From Kitasatospora sp. NBC_00458 (GTDB lineage Bacteria > Actinomycetota > Actinomycetes > Streptomycetales > Streptomycetaceae), in contig NZ_CP107904.1 in the NCBI RefSeq assembly GCF_036013975.1, positions 3,845,001 to 3,909,000 of the forward strand: DNA of 64,000 nt, given 5' to 3'. The position numbers and the translations under genes were made by a program. Positions 35,087 through 43,196 of this stretch are shown here, one piece after another (positions within the stretch are counted from its first letter, which is position 1; each line of letters opens with the position of its first letter). A model generated the notes under the pieces. That model was given only the letters and a program-made list of their open reading frames with translations. It searched no databases and had not been told where the DNA came from.

Positions 35087-37129
35087 TCAGGCGTGCTCGG
35101 GCGCCGGCAGGCTCTCGTTCTCCGACCGCACCGCCGGCTCCCCGCGCCGGACCGCGCCCGGGGCCCGCCGGGACGGCTGGTCCGCCCTGCCGGCCGAGGT
35201 CAGCTGCCACGGCACGCTGATCACCATCACCCCCGAGGTGAACAGCAGCCGGCTCTTCAGCCAGAGCGCCGACTGGTTGTGCAGCAGGTGCTCCCACCAG
35301 CGCCCCACCACGTACTCGGGGATGAACACCGCCACCGCCTCGCGCGGGCTGGTCCGGCGGTACTCCCGCACGTACTGGACGACCGGCTTGGTGATCTCCC
35401 GGTACGGCGAGTCCAGCACCGTCAGCGGCACCGCCACGTCCAGCTCCCGCCACTGCCGCTCCAGTTCGCCGGTGGCGTCCGGCTCCACCGCGACGGTGAG
35501 CGCCTCCAGCGAGTCCGGCCGGAACGCCTGGGCGTAGCCGAGCGCCCGCAGGGTCGGCTTGTGCACCTTGGAGACCAGCACGATGCCGTGCACCCTGGAC
35601 GGCCGCACCGACTCGGCGTCCGGGTCGTCGACCGCCAGTTCCGCGGCGACGCTGTCGTAGTGCCGGCGGATGCCGCGCATCATCACCCAGAGCACCACCG
35701 CCGCGACCACGGCCAGCCAGGCGCCCTGGGTGAACTTGGTCAGCAGCACGATGACCAGCACCAGCGCGGTGGTGACCGCACCGGAGAAGTTGATCACCCG
35801 GGAGCGCTGGGCGCCGCCCCGCACCGCGGGGTCGGTCTCCTCCGCCAGGATCCGGTTCCAGTGCCGCACCATGCCGATCTGCGACAGCGTGAAGGAGGTG
35901 AACACGCCCAGGATGTAGAGGTGGATCAGGCTGGTGACGTCCGCGTCGTACAGCCAGAGCAGCCCGCCGGCGACCACCGCGAGCGCGATGATCCCGTTGG
36001 AGAAGGCCAGCCGGTCGCCCCGGGTGTGCATCTGCCGGGGCAGGTAGCGGTGCTCGGCCAGGATCGAGGCCAGCAGCGGAAACCCGTTGAACGCGGTGTT
36101 GGCCGCCAGGATCAGCACCAGCGCGGTGACCGCCTGGATGAAGTAGAAGAGGACGCTCCCGTCGCCGCCGAACACCGCGGCCGCCAGCTGCGCGATCACG
36201 GTCTGCTGGGGCGCGGTCGCGCAGTCGCCCGGGAACCCGGTGAGGTGGCAGGCGTCGTCGGCGATGTGGACCTTGGAGACCAGCGCCAGCGTGGTGATGC
36301 CGACGAACATGACCACGGCCGTGGTGCCCATCACGGCCATCGTGGCGGCGGCGTTCCGCGACTTCGGCGCCCGGAACGCCGGCACGCCGTTGGAGATCGC
36401 CTCCACCCCGGTCAGCGCCGTGCAGCCGGAGGCGAACGCCCGCAGGCCCAGCATCAGCAGCCCGAGCCCGGCCAGGGTGTCCTTGCCGTCCTCCGGCACG
36501 ATCCCGTAGGCGGCACTGGCCGCCACCGGGGCGTCGCCGAGCGCGACCCTGACCAGACCGGTGACCACCATCAGCAGGATCCCGCCGATGAACAGGTACG
36601 TCGGTGCGGCGAAGGCCTTGCCCGACTCCCGGACGCCACGCAGGTTCCCCGCCATCAGCAGCACCACGAAGCCGACCGCCAGCTCGACCCGGTGGTCGGC
36701 CAGCGAGGGCAGCGCCGAGATGATGTTGTCCACGCCCGAGGCCACCGAGACGGCGACCGTCATCACGTAGTCGACCAGCAGCGAGGCGGCCACCACCAGG
36801 CCCGAGTTGGCGCCCAGGTTCCGGGAGACCACCTCGTACGAGCCGCCGCCGCTCGGGTAGGCGTGCACGACCTGGCGGTAGGACATCACCACGACCGCCA
36901 TCAGCGCGACCACGCCGGCCGCGACCCACGGGGTCAGGTAGAGGAAGGCCGCACCACCGACGGTGAGCACCAGCAGGATCTCCTGGGTCGCGTAGGCGAC
37001 CGAGGAGAGCGGGTCCGAGGCGAAGATCGGCAGCGCCAGCCGCTTGGGGAGCAGCGTCTCGCCCAGCTCTTCGCTGCGCATCGCTCGGCCGATCACTAGG
37101 CGCTTGAGCGCCTGGGGCAGGTTGAACAC
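35087..37129 (-). CDS. KimA-like potassium importer (APC superfamily), copy 1
   Basis: 680-residue membrane transporter with about 12 helices and a cytoplasmic C-terminal domain of about 190 residues. It resembles Bacillus KimA (YdaO), a c-di-AMP-inhibited K+/H+ symporter: FASDPLSSVAYATQEIL, SYRQVVHAYPSGGGSY, SGCTALTGVEAISNGVPAFR, AANTAFNGFPLLASILA and RGDRLAFSNGI match that family. The C-terminal VFIPEYVVGRWWEHLLHNQSA also matches. Its location beside kdp supports K+ uptake. The likely start is GTG 37129; no ribosome-binding site precedes it, but TTGCAC-16-TACGCT ends 7 bp upstream, suggesting a leaderless mRNA. Amino-acid transport is the generic alternative. Confidence 0.82.
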   Translation of the reverse strand: MFNLPQALKRLVIGRAMRSEELGETLLPKRLALPIFASDPLSSVAYATQEILLVLTVGGAAFLYLTPWVAAGVVALMAVVVMSYRQVVHAYPSGGGSYEVVSRNLGANSGLVVAASLLVDYVMTVAVSVASGVDNIISALPSLADHRVELAVGFVVLLMAGNLRGVRESGKAFAAPTYLFIGGILLMVVTGLVRVALGDAPVAASAAYGIVPEDGKDTLAGLGLLMLGLRAFASGCTALTGVEAISNGVPAFRAPKSRNAAATMAVMGTTAVVMFVGITTLALVSKVHIADDACHLTGFPGDCATAPQQTVIAQLAAAVFGGDGSVLFYFIQAVTALVLILAANTAFNGFPLLASILAEHRYLPRQMHTRGDRLAFSNGIIALAVVAGGLLWLYDADVTSLIHLYILGVFTSFTLSQIGMVRHWNRILAEETDPAVRGGAQRSRVINFSGAVTTALVLVIVLLTKFTQGAWLAVVAAVVLWVMMRGIRRHYDSVAAELAVDDPDAESVRPSRVHGIVLVSKVHKPTLRALGYAQAFRPDSLEALTVAVEPDATGELERQWRELDVAVPLTVLDSPYREITKPVVQYVREYRRTSPREAVAVFIPEYVVGRWWEHLLHNQSALWLKSRLLFTSGVMVISVPWQLTSAGRADQPSRRAPGAVRRGEPAVRSENESLPAPEHA

Positions 37130-37136
37130 ATGGGCG

Positions 37137-37164
37137 AGCGTAAAGGCGCCCGACCGACGTGCAA
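37137..37164 (-). promoter_or_regulatory. candidate promoter giving a leaderless kimA-like 1 mRNA
   Basis: Minus-strand -35 TTGCAC (37159-37164) and -10 TACGCT (37137-37142), 16 bp apart, with the -10 ending 7 bp before the GTG. Transcription would start at or next to the start codon. Confidence 0.5.
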
Positions 37165-37312
37165 GGCGCCCCTGCGGGAGCCTCCGGAGCGCCCGGCGCG
37201 CCCGGGGAGCGGGAGTGTTCCCGCAGGTCGGAGCCACTGCAGGCGGGGTGCGCCGGGCGGAGCGGAGGCGTTTCGAGGGCACCGGGAGGGAGTTCGGGAG
37301 GGGCGTTAAGAC

Positions 37313-37331
37313 ATCGTCAAGATATGACGAT
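37313..37331. promoter_or_regulatory. inverted repeat upstream of kimA-like gene 1
   Basis: ATCGTCA-AGATA-TGACGAT, a perfect 7-bp inverted repeat with a 5-base centre, about 185 bp upstream of the kimA-like 1 start. Each arm contains the TGACG core that recurs upstream of kdp and of kimA-like gene 2. Candidate operator. Confidence 0.45.
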
Positions 37332-37384
37332 CAACTCGGACAAATGCTTCTTATCCCCTTAATTCACCACGCTGGGACGGACCC

Positions 37385-39277
37385 TCACATCCTCATCCGG
37401 AGCCGGCAGACCACCGCGTCGGTGTGCCGGCGCAGCGCCCGGTCGATGACGGCGCCGCGGCGGTTCTGCAGGGCGCGCTGCCAGGGGTGGGCCGGTTCCA
37501 CCTCGGGGATGAGGACGGTGAGCCGGTCGTAGGCGTGCTCGGTGCCGAGCCGGGCGACGAAGGCGGCGATCGGCGGGCCGAGCCGGCGGTGGGCGTCCGG
37601 GATCTCCACCAGCGGGACGCCCGGCTGCCACAGTTCCCAGTCCCGGCGCAGCGCCTCGGCCTCGGCCGGGTCGTGGACGACGGTGACGGCGAGGACCTCG
37701 TCGCCCAGTGAGAGCGCCGCCGAGAGCCCGTCGCGGGTGAGGCGGGTGATCGCGGTGACGGGGACGACGACCAGGCTGCGCTGCGGGGTGAGGGGGCCGG
37801 GGACGCGTCCGAGTTCCAGCCGCTCGCCGATCCGCGCGTAGCTGCGGTGGACAGCCTCGAAGAGCAGGACGAGCAGCGGCAGGGCCAGGCAGATGCCCCA
37901 GGCGCCCTCGGTGAACTTGGTGCCGGTGACCACCACCGCCGCCACCCCGGTGAGCAGTGCGCCGAAGCCGTTCAGCGCGGCCTTCGCCCGCCAGCGCGCC
38001 GGCCGCTCCAGGCACCAGTGCCGGACCATCCCGACCTGGCAGACCGTGAAGCCGACGAACACGCCGATCGCGAAGAGCGGCACCAGGCTGTTGACGTCGC
38101 CGCCCGAGCCGACCAGCAGCACCGCCGAGACGGCGGCAAGGAACAGGACGCCGTGCCGGTGGACCTGGCGGTCGGCGCGCAGCGCGAAGACGTGCGGCAG
38201 GTGGTTGTCGCGGGCCAGCAGGTGGAGCAGGACCGGCAGTCCGCCGAAGGAGGTGTTGGCGGCCAGGCCGAGCAGGACGACGGTGGCGAACTGGACCAGG
38301 TAGAAACCGGCGCCGTGGCCGAGCGAGGCGTCGGCGAGCTGGGCGAGGACGGTCACGCCCTCCACCGGCTGGAGGTGGAAGCGGCCGATCAGCACGGCCA
38401 GTCCGATCAGCATCACGCCGAGCAGCGCGCCCAGCGCGACCTCGGTGTGCTGGGCGCGCTTCACGCCGGGCGTGCGGAAGGACGGGACGGCGTTCGCCAC
38501 CGCCTCCACTCCGGTCAACGCCGAACAGCCGGCCGCGAAGGCCTTGAGCAGCAGCAGCGCGCCGACCGCGGTCGCGTTGCCGGCCAGCACGGAGGCGTGC
38601 CCCTCGGCCGCCGCGGTGCTCACCGGGGCGTCCCGGAACAGGCCGACCACGATGATCGCCAGGATCGAGAGCACGAAGACGGCCGTCGGCGCCATGAACC
38701 AGCGGGCCGACTCGGCGATCCCGCGCAGGTTCACCGCCGTCACCAGGGCCAGCACGCCCAGGCAGAGCCAGACCCGGTCCTCGTACAGGCCCGGCACGGC
38801 GGAGGTCAGCGCCGCCACGCCCGCGGTCACCGAGACCGCCACGTTCAGGACGTAGTCGATCACCAGCGAGGCCGCGGCGGTCAGCGCCGTCCGCCGCCCC
38901 AGGTGCGCCTTGGCCACCGCGTACGAACCGCCGCCGTCCGGGAACGCCGCGATCACCTGCCGGTACGAGGCCACCAGCACCGCCAGCAGCACCGCGATCG
39001 CCACCGTCACCGGGAGCGTGAACCCCAGCCCGTACGCCCCCGCCGCGGCCAGCACCAGCACGATCGACTCCGGCCCGTACGCCACCGAGGCCATCGCGTC
39101 CAACGACAGCGCCGCCAGACCGCCGAGCGCGGTGAGCCGGTGCCTCTCGTCACCCGCGCCGGGCGCCCCGTCCGCACGGCCGACCCCGGCAGCGGTAGCA
39201 GTAGCGGCGGCGTTAGCGGCAGCGGCGTCAGGTGGCTCGGGCTCGGCGGAGACGGCCGGGGTGACGGGGCTGGACAT
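37385..39277 (-). CDS. KimA-like potassium importer (APC superfamily), copy 2
   Basis: 630-residue transporter related to copy 1: LSLDAMASVAYGPESIV, SYRQVIAAFPDGGGSY, AFAAGCSALTGVEAVANAVPSFR, LAANTSFGGLPVLLHLLARD and the cytoplasmic tail ending VLIPEVEPAHPWQRALQNRR. The tail is shorter and less conserved than in copy 1, and the RGDRLxFSNG loop is replaced by RADRQVHRHGV, so ion coupling or regulation may differ. The N-terminus has a disordered Ala/Pro-rich stretch of about 45 residues. ATG at 39277 with GAGGTC upstream. TTGACG repeats lie about 80-120 bp upstream. K+ transport is inferred from family and location. Confidence 0.8.
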   Translation of the reverse strand: MSSPVTPAVSAEPEPPDAAAANAAATATAAGVGRADGAPGAGDERHRLTALGGLAALSLDAMASVAYGPESIVLVLAAAGAYGLGFTLPVTVAIAVLLAVLVASYRQVIAAFPDGGGSYAVAKAHLGRRTALTAAASLVIDYVLNVAVSVTAGVAALTSAVPGLYEDRVWLCLGVLALVTAVNLRGIAESARWFMAPTAVFVLSILAIIVVGLFRDAPVSTAAAEGHASVLAGNATAVGALLLLKAFAAGCSALTGVEAVANAVPSFRTPGVKRAQHTEVALGALLGVMLIGLAVLIGRFHLQPVEGVTVLAQLADASLGHGAGFYLVQFATVVLLGLAANTSFGGLPVLLHLLARDNHLPHVFALRADRQVHRHGVLFLAAVSAVLLVGSGGDVNSLVPLFAIGVFVGFTVCQVGMVRHWCLERPARWRAKAALNGFGALLTGVAAVVVTGTKFTEGAWGICLALPLLVLLFEAVHRSYARIGERLELGRVPGPLTPQRSLVVVPVTAITRLTRDGLSAALSLGDEVLAVTVVHDPAEAEALRRDWELWQPGVPLVEIPDAHRRLGPPIAAFVARLGTEHAYDRLTVLIPEVEPAHPWQRALQNRRGAVIDRALRRHTDAVVCRLRMRM

Positions 39278-39357
39278 CGGACGGGACCTCCGCAGTCGAT
39301 CGGTTGATCCGATCCTGCGGGGCGCACCCCGGGCGGTCGCCGCCCTCTACGCGTTCC

Positions 39358-39395
39358 TGACGCGCCGGCACCAGCCTTTGACGCACCCTTGACGC
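39358..39395 (-). promoter_or_regulatory. three phased TGACGC motifs upstream of kimA-like gene 2
   Basis: TGACGC occurs at 39358, 39379 and 39390, spaced 21 and 11 bp, so all lie on one face of the helix. The last two are full TTGACGC. This is the same core as in the kdp upstream repeats; candidate KdpE sites. Confidence 0.5.
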
Positions 39396-39586
39396 GGGCT
39401 TCCGCACCTCCGAGGGGGCGGGCTGGACGGGGTGGGCGGACCGCTGTCCCGGCGGGCGCCGGTTGGGAAGACGATCAGCTCTTACGGAGGACTCCCGGCG
39501 CGCTTCCGCACGACCGGGGCATCTCAGCGGGGAGGCTGAACGGCCCGACCCCACCCCTGCCCCCACTCTGCTGCCTGATCAAGGTA

Positions 39587-39605
39587 ATTGCAAGCTATTC
39601 GCAAT
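39587..39605. promoter_or_regulatory. ATTGC-N9-GCAAT inverted repeat upstream of the HAD gene
   Basis: Perfect 5-bp inverted repeat in an AT-richer island of otherwise GC-rich DNA, about 35 bp ahead of the HAD start codon. TTGC/GCAA dyads are common binding sites of small dimeric repressors in Streptomyces. Confidence 0.45.
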
Positions 39606-39639
39606 AGGGACGGGCAGTTCCTTCGGCTACCCTCCGCGC

Positions 39640-40326
39640 ATGATCCAGCACGATTCGTCACGCCACCCCGGCCCACACCGCCCCCTCCTCCTGATCGACC
39701 TCGACCACACCCTGGTCGAACGCGACGGCGCCGCCGACGCCTGGACCTCAGGCTTCTGCACCGCCCACGGCCTCCCCGAGGAGGCCGCGCCCACCGTCTT
39801 CGCCCTCCTCCGCGCCGAACGCTCCCCCGCCGGCTTCGCCCGGATCGCCGCCCACTACGGCATCGCCCGCTCCGGCGCGGACCTCTGGGAGGAGCACGTC
39901 GCCCGGGAGGCCGCCCGCACCCACCCGATCCCCGGCGTCCCCGAGGCCCTCGCCGCCCTCCGCGAGGCCGGCTGGACCATCGCCGTCGTCACCAACGGCT
40001 CCACCGACGTCCAGCGCGCCAAACTCGCGCACACCGGCCTGCTCCCCGCCGTCGACGCCGTCTGCGTCTCCGAGGAGGCCGGCGCCCCCAAGCCCGACCC
40101 CGCGATCTTCCACCTCGCCGCCACCCGCCTCGGCCGCACCCTCACCCCCGCCGACTGGATGGTCGGCAACAACCCGGCCACCGACCTCCGGGGCGCCCAC
40201 GCCACCGGAATCCGCTCGATCTGGATCACCCCCGACCCGCCCCCGCCGCTCCCCCCGGCCCACCCCGCCCCCACCCGCACCGCCCCCGACACCCCCGCCG
40301 CCGCAGCCCTCCTCCTCGCCCCCTGA
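39640..40326 (+). CDS. HAD-family phosphatase
   Basis: 228-residue hydrolase of the haloacid dehalogenase superfamily (subfamily I). Motif I is LIDLDHTL with nucleophile Asp20 and general acid Asp22; motif II is VVTNGST; motif III Lys is in GAPKPDP; motif IV is VGNNPATD. It probably removes phosphate from a small metabolite such as a sugar phosphate, phosphoglycolate or nucleotide; the substrate cannot be told. ATG 39640 has no ribosome-binding site, but TACCCT ends 6 bp upstream, so the mRNA may be leaderless. The C-terminal 40 residues are Pro/Ala-rich. Codon use is extremely C-rich at third positions. Confidence 0.87.
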   Translation: MIQHDSSRHPGPHRPLLLIDLDHTLVERDGAADAWTSGFCTAHGLPEEAAPTVFALLRAERSPAGFARIAAHYGIARSGADLWEEHVAREAARTHPIPGVPEALAALREAGWTIAVVTNGSTDVQRAKLAHTGLLPAVDAVCVSEEAGAPKPDPAIFHLAATRLGRTLTPADWMVGNNPATDLRGAHATGIRSIWITPDPPPPLPPAHPAPTRTAPDTPAAAALLLAP

Positions 40327-40336
40327 CCCCGGAAAC

Positions 40337-40384
40337 GGAGCACGGCCCCCGATCCGCACTTCCGCGCATCGGGGGCCGTGCTCC
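40337..40384. terminator. bidirectional terminator
   Basis: A 17-bp stem (GGAGCACGGCCCCCGAT and complement) with a 14-base loop between the convergent HAD gene and the small minus-strand gene. Confidence 0.75.
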
Positions 40385-40389
40385 ATCCG

Positions 40390-40596
40390 TCAGTAGGAGT
40401 CGGGGGTCCCGTGGGGCGGGTACTGCGGCGGCGGCGGCGCCTCCGCCCGACGGCCGGCCACGGCCGCGGCGAGCGCCAGCAGGGCTTCGACCTGCGCGAC
40501 CTGGGCGCGCAGCTCATTGGTGGCCTGCATCCCGGTGATCTTGGTCCGCGCCAGGATGTCGCTCGCGGCCTGGGCATGTGTCTCGTAGCTGGCCAT
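40390..40596 (-). CDS. small conserved hypothetical protein, 68 residues
   Basis: Starts at ATG 40596 (MASYETHAQAASDILA) with GGAG 7 bp upstream. Residues 1-48 are predicted helical with Ala/Gln-rich heptads (QATNELRAQVAQVEALLALAAAV); the tail is Pro-rich (EAPPPPQYPPHG). No known domain is recognised. The frame is open further upstream but lacks support. It stands alone between two terminators. Confidence 0.65.
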   Translation of the reverse strand: MASYETHAQAASDILARTKITGMQATNELRAQVAQVEALLALAAAVAGRRAEAPPPPQYPPHGTPDSY

Positions 40597-40800
40597 ACCG
40601 AACTCCGACGTGTTGGGTCGTGGGAACCGAGCTACGTCGACGGTAAGCCCGGGACCCAGCACCGGCACCTCGCGAGCAAGCCGCCCCGGTCCGCGCCCGG
40701 CCCGTACACACCGGCCGACACGAGGATCCGGGCGGAACGAACCGAGGTAATCACCCCACAGCGGACCACCCCGGCAAGCCGGCGTTCGAGAATGACGAAA

Positions 40801-40838
40801 ACGGCCCCTGATCCGCGTTTCCGCAGATCAGGGGCCGT
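40801..40838 (-). terminator. tRNA-Tyr terminator
   Basis: A perfect 13-bp stem (ACGGCCCCTGATC and complement), followed by GTTTTCG on the minus strand, 12 bp past the tRNA 3' end. Confidence 0.88.
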
Positions 40839-40849
40839 TCTCTATCCTG

Positions 40850-40930
40850 TGGCTGGTGCAGGGTTCGAACCTGCGTAGCTTGCGCGACAGATTTACAGTC
40901 TGCTCCCTTTGGCCGCTCGGGCAACCAGCC
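40850..40930 (-). tRNA. tRNA-Tyr (GTA)
   Basis: Class II tRNA of 81 nt with a long variable arm, GGCTGGT/ACCAGCC acceptor stem and discriminator A. The anticodon loop CTGTAAA gives GTA. The CCA end is not encoded. It has its own terminator. Confidence 0.95.
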
Positions 40931-41145
40931 AGGATGTTCGCCTCCCGGGGCTCGCCCCGTTCGACTGGGTAAACCTTACCTGATGCGAGGGGGTGCTCCG
41001 CCACCCGGTCAGGTGGCGGATGATCACCGGGCACGGCGTGGCGGTCGGGGGCGCGGGCGGGGGCGGGCTGGATAGGCTGGGGCCGCGGACGCCCGTTGGG
41101 GCGGGCCGTGTCAGTGCAGGCAGAGCATCAAGGAGACCAACACCC

Positions 41146-41634
41146 ATGGCCGACTCCAGTTTCGACATCGTCTCGAAGGTCGAGTGGCAGGAGGTCGACA
41201 ACGCGATCAACCAGACCTCCCGCGAGATCGCCACCCGGTTCGACTTCAAGAACGTCGGCGCCGAGATCAGCCGCTCCGGCGAGACGATCGAGATGAAGGC
41301 CAGCGGCGAGGAGCGCGTCAAGGCCATCCTGGACGTGCTGCAGAGCAAGTTCATCAAGCGTGGCCTGTCGCTGAAGGCGCTGGACACCAAGGACCCGCAG
41401 CTGTCCGGCAAGGAGTACAAGATCTTCGCGGACGTGAAGGAGGGCATCTCCCAGGACGATGCCAAGAAGATCGCGAAGATCATCCGGGACGAGGGCCCCA
41501 AGGGCGTGAAGGCCCAGGTCCAGGGTGACGAGCTCCGGGTGAGCTCGAAGAGCCGCGACGACCTCCAGGCCGTCCAGGCCCTGCTCAAGGGCAAGGACCT
41601 GGACTTCGCGGTCCAGTACGTGAACTACCGCTGA
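41146..41634 (+). CDS. YajQ-family nucleotide-binding protein
   Basis: 162 residues of the UPF0234/YajQ family: two ferredoxin-like domains, starting [19 protein letters not shown] and including TRFDFKN. In Xanthomonas a YajQ protein binds cyclic di-GMP and acts with a LysR regulator; in E. coli it binds nucleotides or tRNA. Its role in Streptomyces is not established. ATG 41146 with AAGGAG upstream. It is monocistronic, followed by a hairpin. Confidence 0.93.
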   Translation: MADSSFDIVSKVEWQEVDNAINQTSREIATRFDFKNVGAEISRSGETIEMKASGEERVKAILDVLQSKFIKRGLSLKALDTKDPQLSGKEYKIFADVKEGISQDDAKKIAKIIRDEGPKGVKAQVQGDELRVSSKSRDDLQAVQALLKGKDLDFAVQYVNYR

Positions 41635-41650
41635 CCCCTGCGGACATGCG

Positions 41651-41688
41651 GTGAGGCCCCGGTCCCGGGTTCGGGGCCGGGGCCTCAC
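41651..41688 (+). terminator. terminator after yajQ
   Basis: GTGAGGCCCC/GGGGCCTCAC stem with an extended GC loop, about 16 bp past the stop codon. Convergent with the next minus-strand gene. Confidence 0.6.
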
Positions 41689-41756
41689 GCATCAGGGGGT
41701 CCGACGTGCCGGGCGGCCTCGCGCGTCGGGCGGCCCGGCGGGTCGGGGGAGCGGGA

Positions 41757-42464
41757 TCAGCCCGCGGCGGTGTGGGGTCGGACGGCGGCCCCCCGGGCCC
41801 CGGCCGCGGTGTCCGCGAGGGCCTGGACCTGCGCCCTGAGGGAGGCGAGCTGCTCCGAACGGGTGGGCGCGTCGGTGCCGGGGGCCGTCGGCGGGGCCGG
41901 CACGGTCACCGGTGGTGTCGGCAGCTGGCCGAGCAGCCCCTGCAGCACGGCCTGCAGCGAACCGACCAACTGCTGCACGACGCCGAGGTCGACGCTGGAG
42001 ACCAGTGACGAGAGCAGGCCCGTCACCGTGTCCACGAGGCCGCCGACCGTCCCGAGGAGCGCCGACGGGTCGGGGGCGGCGGGCAGCGCCGGAGCGGCGG
42101 GCAGGTCGGGGACGTCGGGCGCCGCCGGGGCGCCGGGGGGCACCGTGACGGGCAGCGGCGCGTCGGCGGGGCGCGCGGGGAAGCCCGGGAACGCCGGGAT
42201 CGCGAGGCCTCCCGGGAGTACCGACAGACCCGACAGGCCCGGCAGGGACGGTACGGGGGCGGAGGCGGGGAGGGCGGGAGCGGCCGCACCGGGCGCCGCA
42301 GGGGCGGCCGGCGCGAACAGGGGGAGGTCGACGGGGACCGCGAAGGTGCTGACGGTGCGGGGGGTGACCGCGGCTCCGTTGCCGGCGGCGGTGGCGGAGG
42401 CCGTGGCGACCGGGGTCAGCGCAAGGGCTGCGGTCAGCGCGGCGGCCGTCCAGGTGGCACGCAT
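41757..42464 (-). CDS. secreted Ala/Pro-rich protein
   Basis: 235 residues. ATG 42464 with GAGGAAAG upstream starts a clear signal peptide (MRATWTAAALTAALALTP then VATASA, cleavage likely after ASA). The mature part is about half Pro and Ala (FAPAAPAAPGAAAPALPA, VPPGAPAAPDVPD), with one amphipathic region (SALLGTVGGLVDTVTGLLSSLV) and an ending helix (EQLASLRAQVQALADTAAG). No enzyme motif is visible. It is probably an extended cell-wall-associated protein; it has no LPxTG-type anchor. Confidence 0.7.
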   Translation of the reverse strand: MRATWTAAALTAALALTPVATASATAAGNGAAVTPRTVSTFAVPVDLPLFAPAAPAAPGAAAPALPASAPVPSLPGLSGLSVLPGGLAIPAFPGFPARPADAPLPVTVPPGAPAAPDVPDLPAAPALPAAPDPSALLGTVGGLVDTVTGLLSSLVSSVDLGVVQQLVGSLQAVLQGLLGQLPTPPVTVPAPPTAPGTDAPTRSEQLASLRAQVQALADTAAGARGAAVRPHTAAG

Positions 42465-42660
42465 GGGTGATGCTTTCCTCTCGGTACGGATCAGGCGAAA
42501 TGCCTGATTCACACCGTGGAGCAGGCCAGTTGGCCCAGCCACCCGTGTACGCCGAACGGTGCACGACACGCGGCGGCGGGCCCCGACACGCCGTCGGACC
42601 GTCAAGCGTCGGACCCCCGGGGCCGTCGGGCCGTCGGTGCGACCCGGCCGGGGGGACGGT

Positions 42661-43155
42661 TCAGCGGGCCGCCGCCCAGGCCGCCGTGCTGCGGTGGGCG
42701 CCGAGGCCGACGGCGTCGAACTCGTCGCGGTGGGCGGTGCCTTCGGCGCTGGCACCGAGCCGGCGCAGGGCGCGGGAGATCGGACTGCCCTCAGGCGGGC
42801 TGGGTTCGAACTCCCCCGCGGCGACCGGGCCGAGGTCGAGCCGGCCGTCGGCCCAGACGGCGGCGCGCTGGGTGCCGGTGCCGCCGAAGAAGTCGGCCTC
42901 GACGCAGGCGATGGGGCCCGCCTTGGACCAGGCGGCCAGCCGTCGTTCGAGGCCGTCCGGGATCCAGGCGAAGCCGGCGGCGCCGGTGGCCGCCGGGTCG
43001 TCGTCGCCGAACCGGAGGGCGGCCAGGAAGGCGGGGGTCGCCGGTATCAGCGCCAGCCCCTGGGCCAGCGGCCGGGGCCTGGCCGCCGGAACCTCGGCAG
43101 CCGCCACTGCGACCAGCTCCGCCGGACCGATCAGCGCCTGAAGTTCGTATGACAT
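42661..43155 (-). CDS. hypothetical protein, 164 residues
   Basis: Not recognised. It starts MSYELQALIGPAELVA at ATG 43155 with AGGA 8 bp upstream. It has no signal peptide or membrane segment, and is acidic with alternating strands and helices. Distinct segments are AALRFGDDD, FAWIPDGLERRLAAWS, CVEADFFGGTGTQRAAVW and GSPISRALRRLG. The FFGGTGTQRAAVW stretch looks like an edge strand plus turn rather than a nucleotide-binding loop. It is 40 bp downstream of an ArsR-type regulator on the same strand and could be co-transcribed. Confidence 0.6.
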   Translation of the reverse strand: MSYELQALIGPAELVAVAAAEVPAARPRPLAQGLALIPATPAFLAALRFGDDDPAATGAAGFAWIPDGLERRLAAWSKAGPIACVEADFFGGTGTQRAAVWADGRLDLGPVAAGEFEPSPPEGSPISRALRRLGASAEGTAHRDEFDAVGLGAHRSTAAWAAAR

Positions 43156-43196
43156 TCAGTCATCCTGAACCATGGCACTGACAGTGCGCCCGGCGT

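Larger units (their letters stand above)
39278..39639. other. divergent regulatory region, kimA-like 2 / HAD gene
   Basis: About 360 bp with no gene. Near the kimA-like gene it holds the TTGACGC repeats; near the HAD gene it holds the TTGC-type inverted repeat and a possible leaderless promoter. The middle (39460-39560) is GC-rich and could fold, but I could not match it to a known riboswitch class. Confidence 0.55.

Noticed and set aside
35087..39277. Annotation of the two APC transporters as generic amino-acid permeases
   Set aside because: The conserved segments and the cytoplasmic tail fit the KimA-type K+ importer branch better, and the neighbours are K+ uptake genes. The generic call remains the fallback.
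39278..39639. Possible c-di-AMP (ydaO-type) riboswitch upstream of kimA-like gene 2
   Set aside because: It would fit KimA biology, but I could not match the conserved ydaO core on either strand by eye. A covariance-model scan (RF00379) of 37130-37384 and 39278-39639 would decide.
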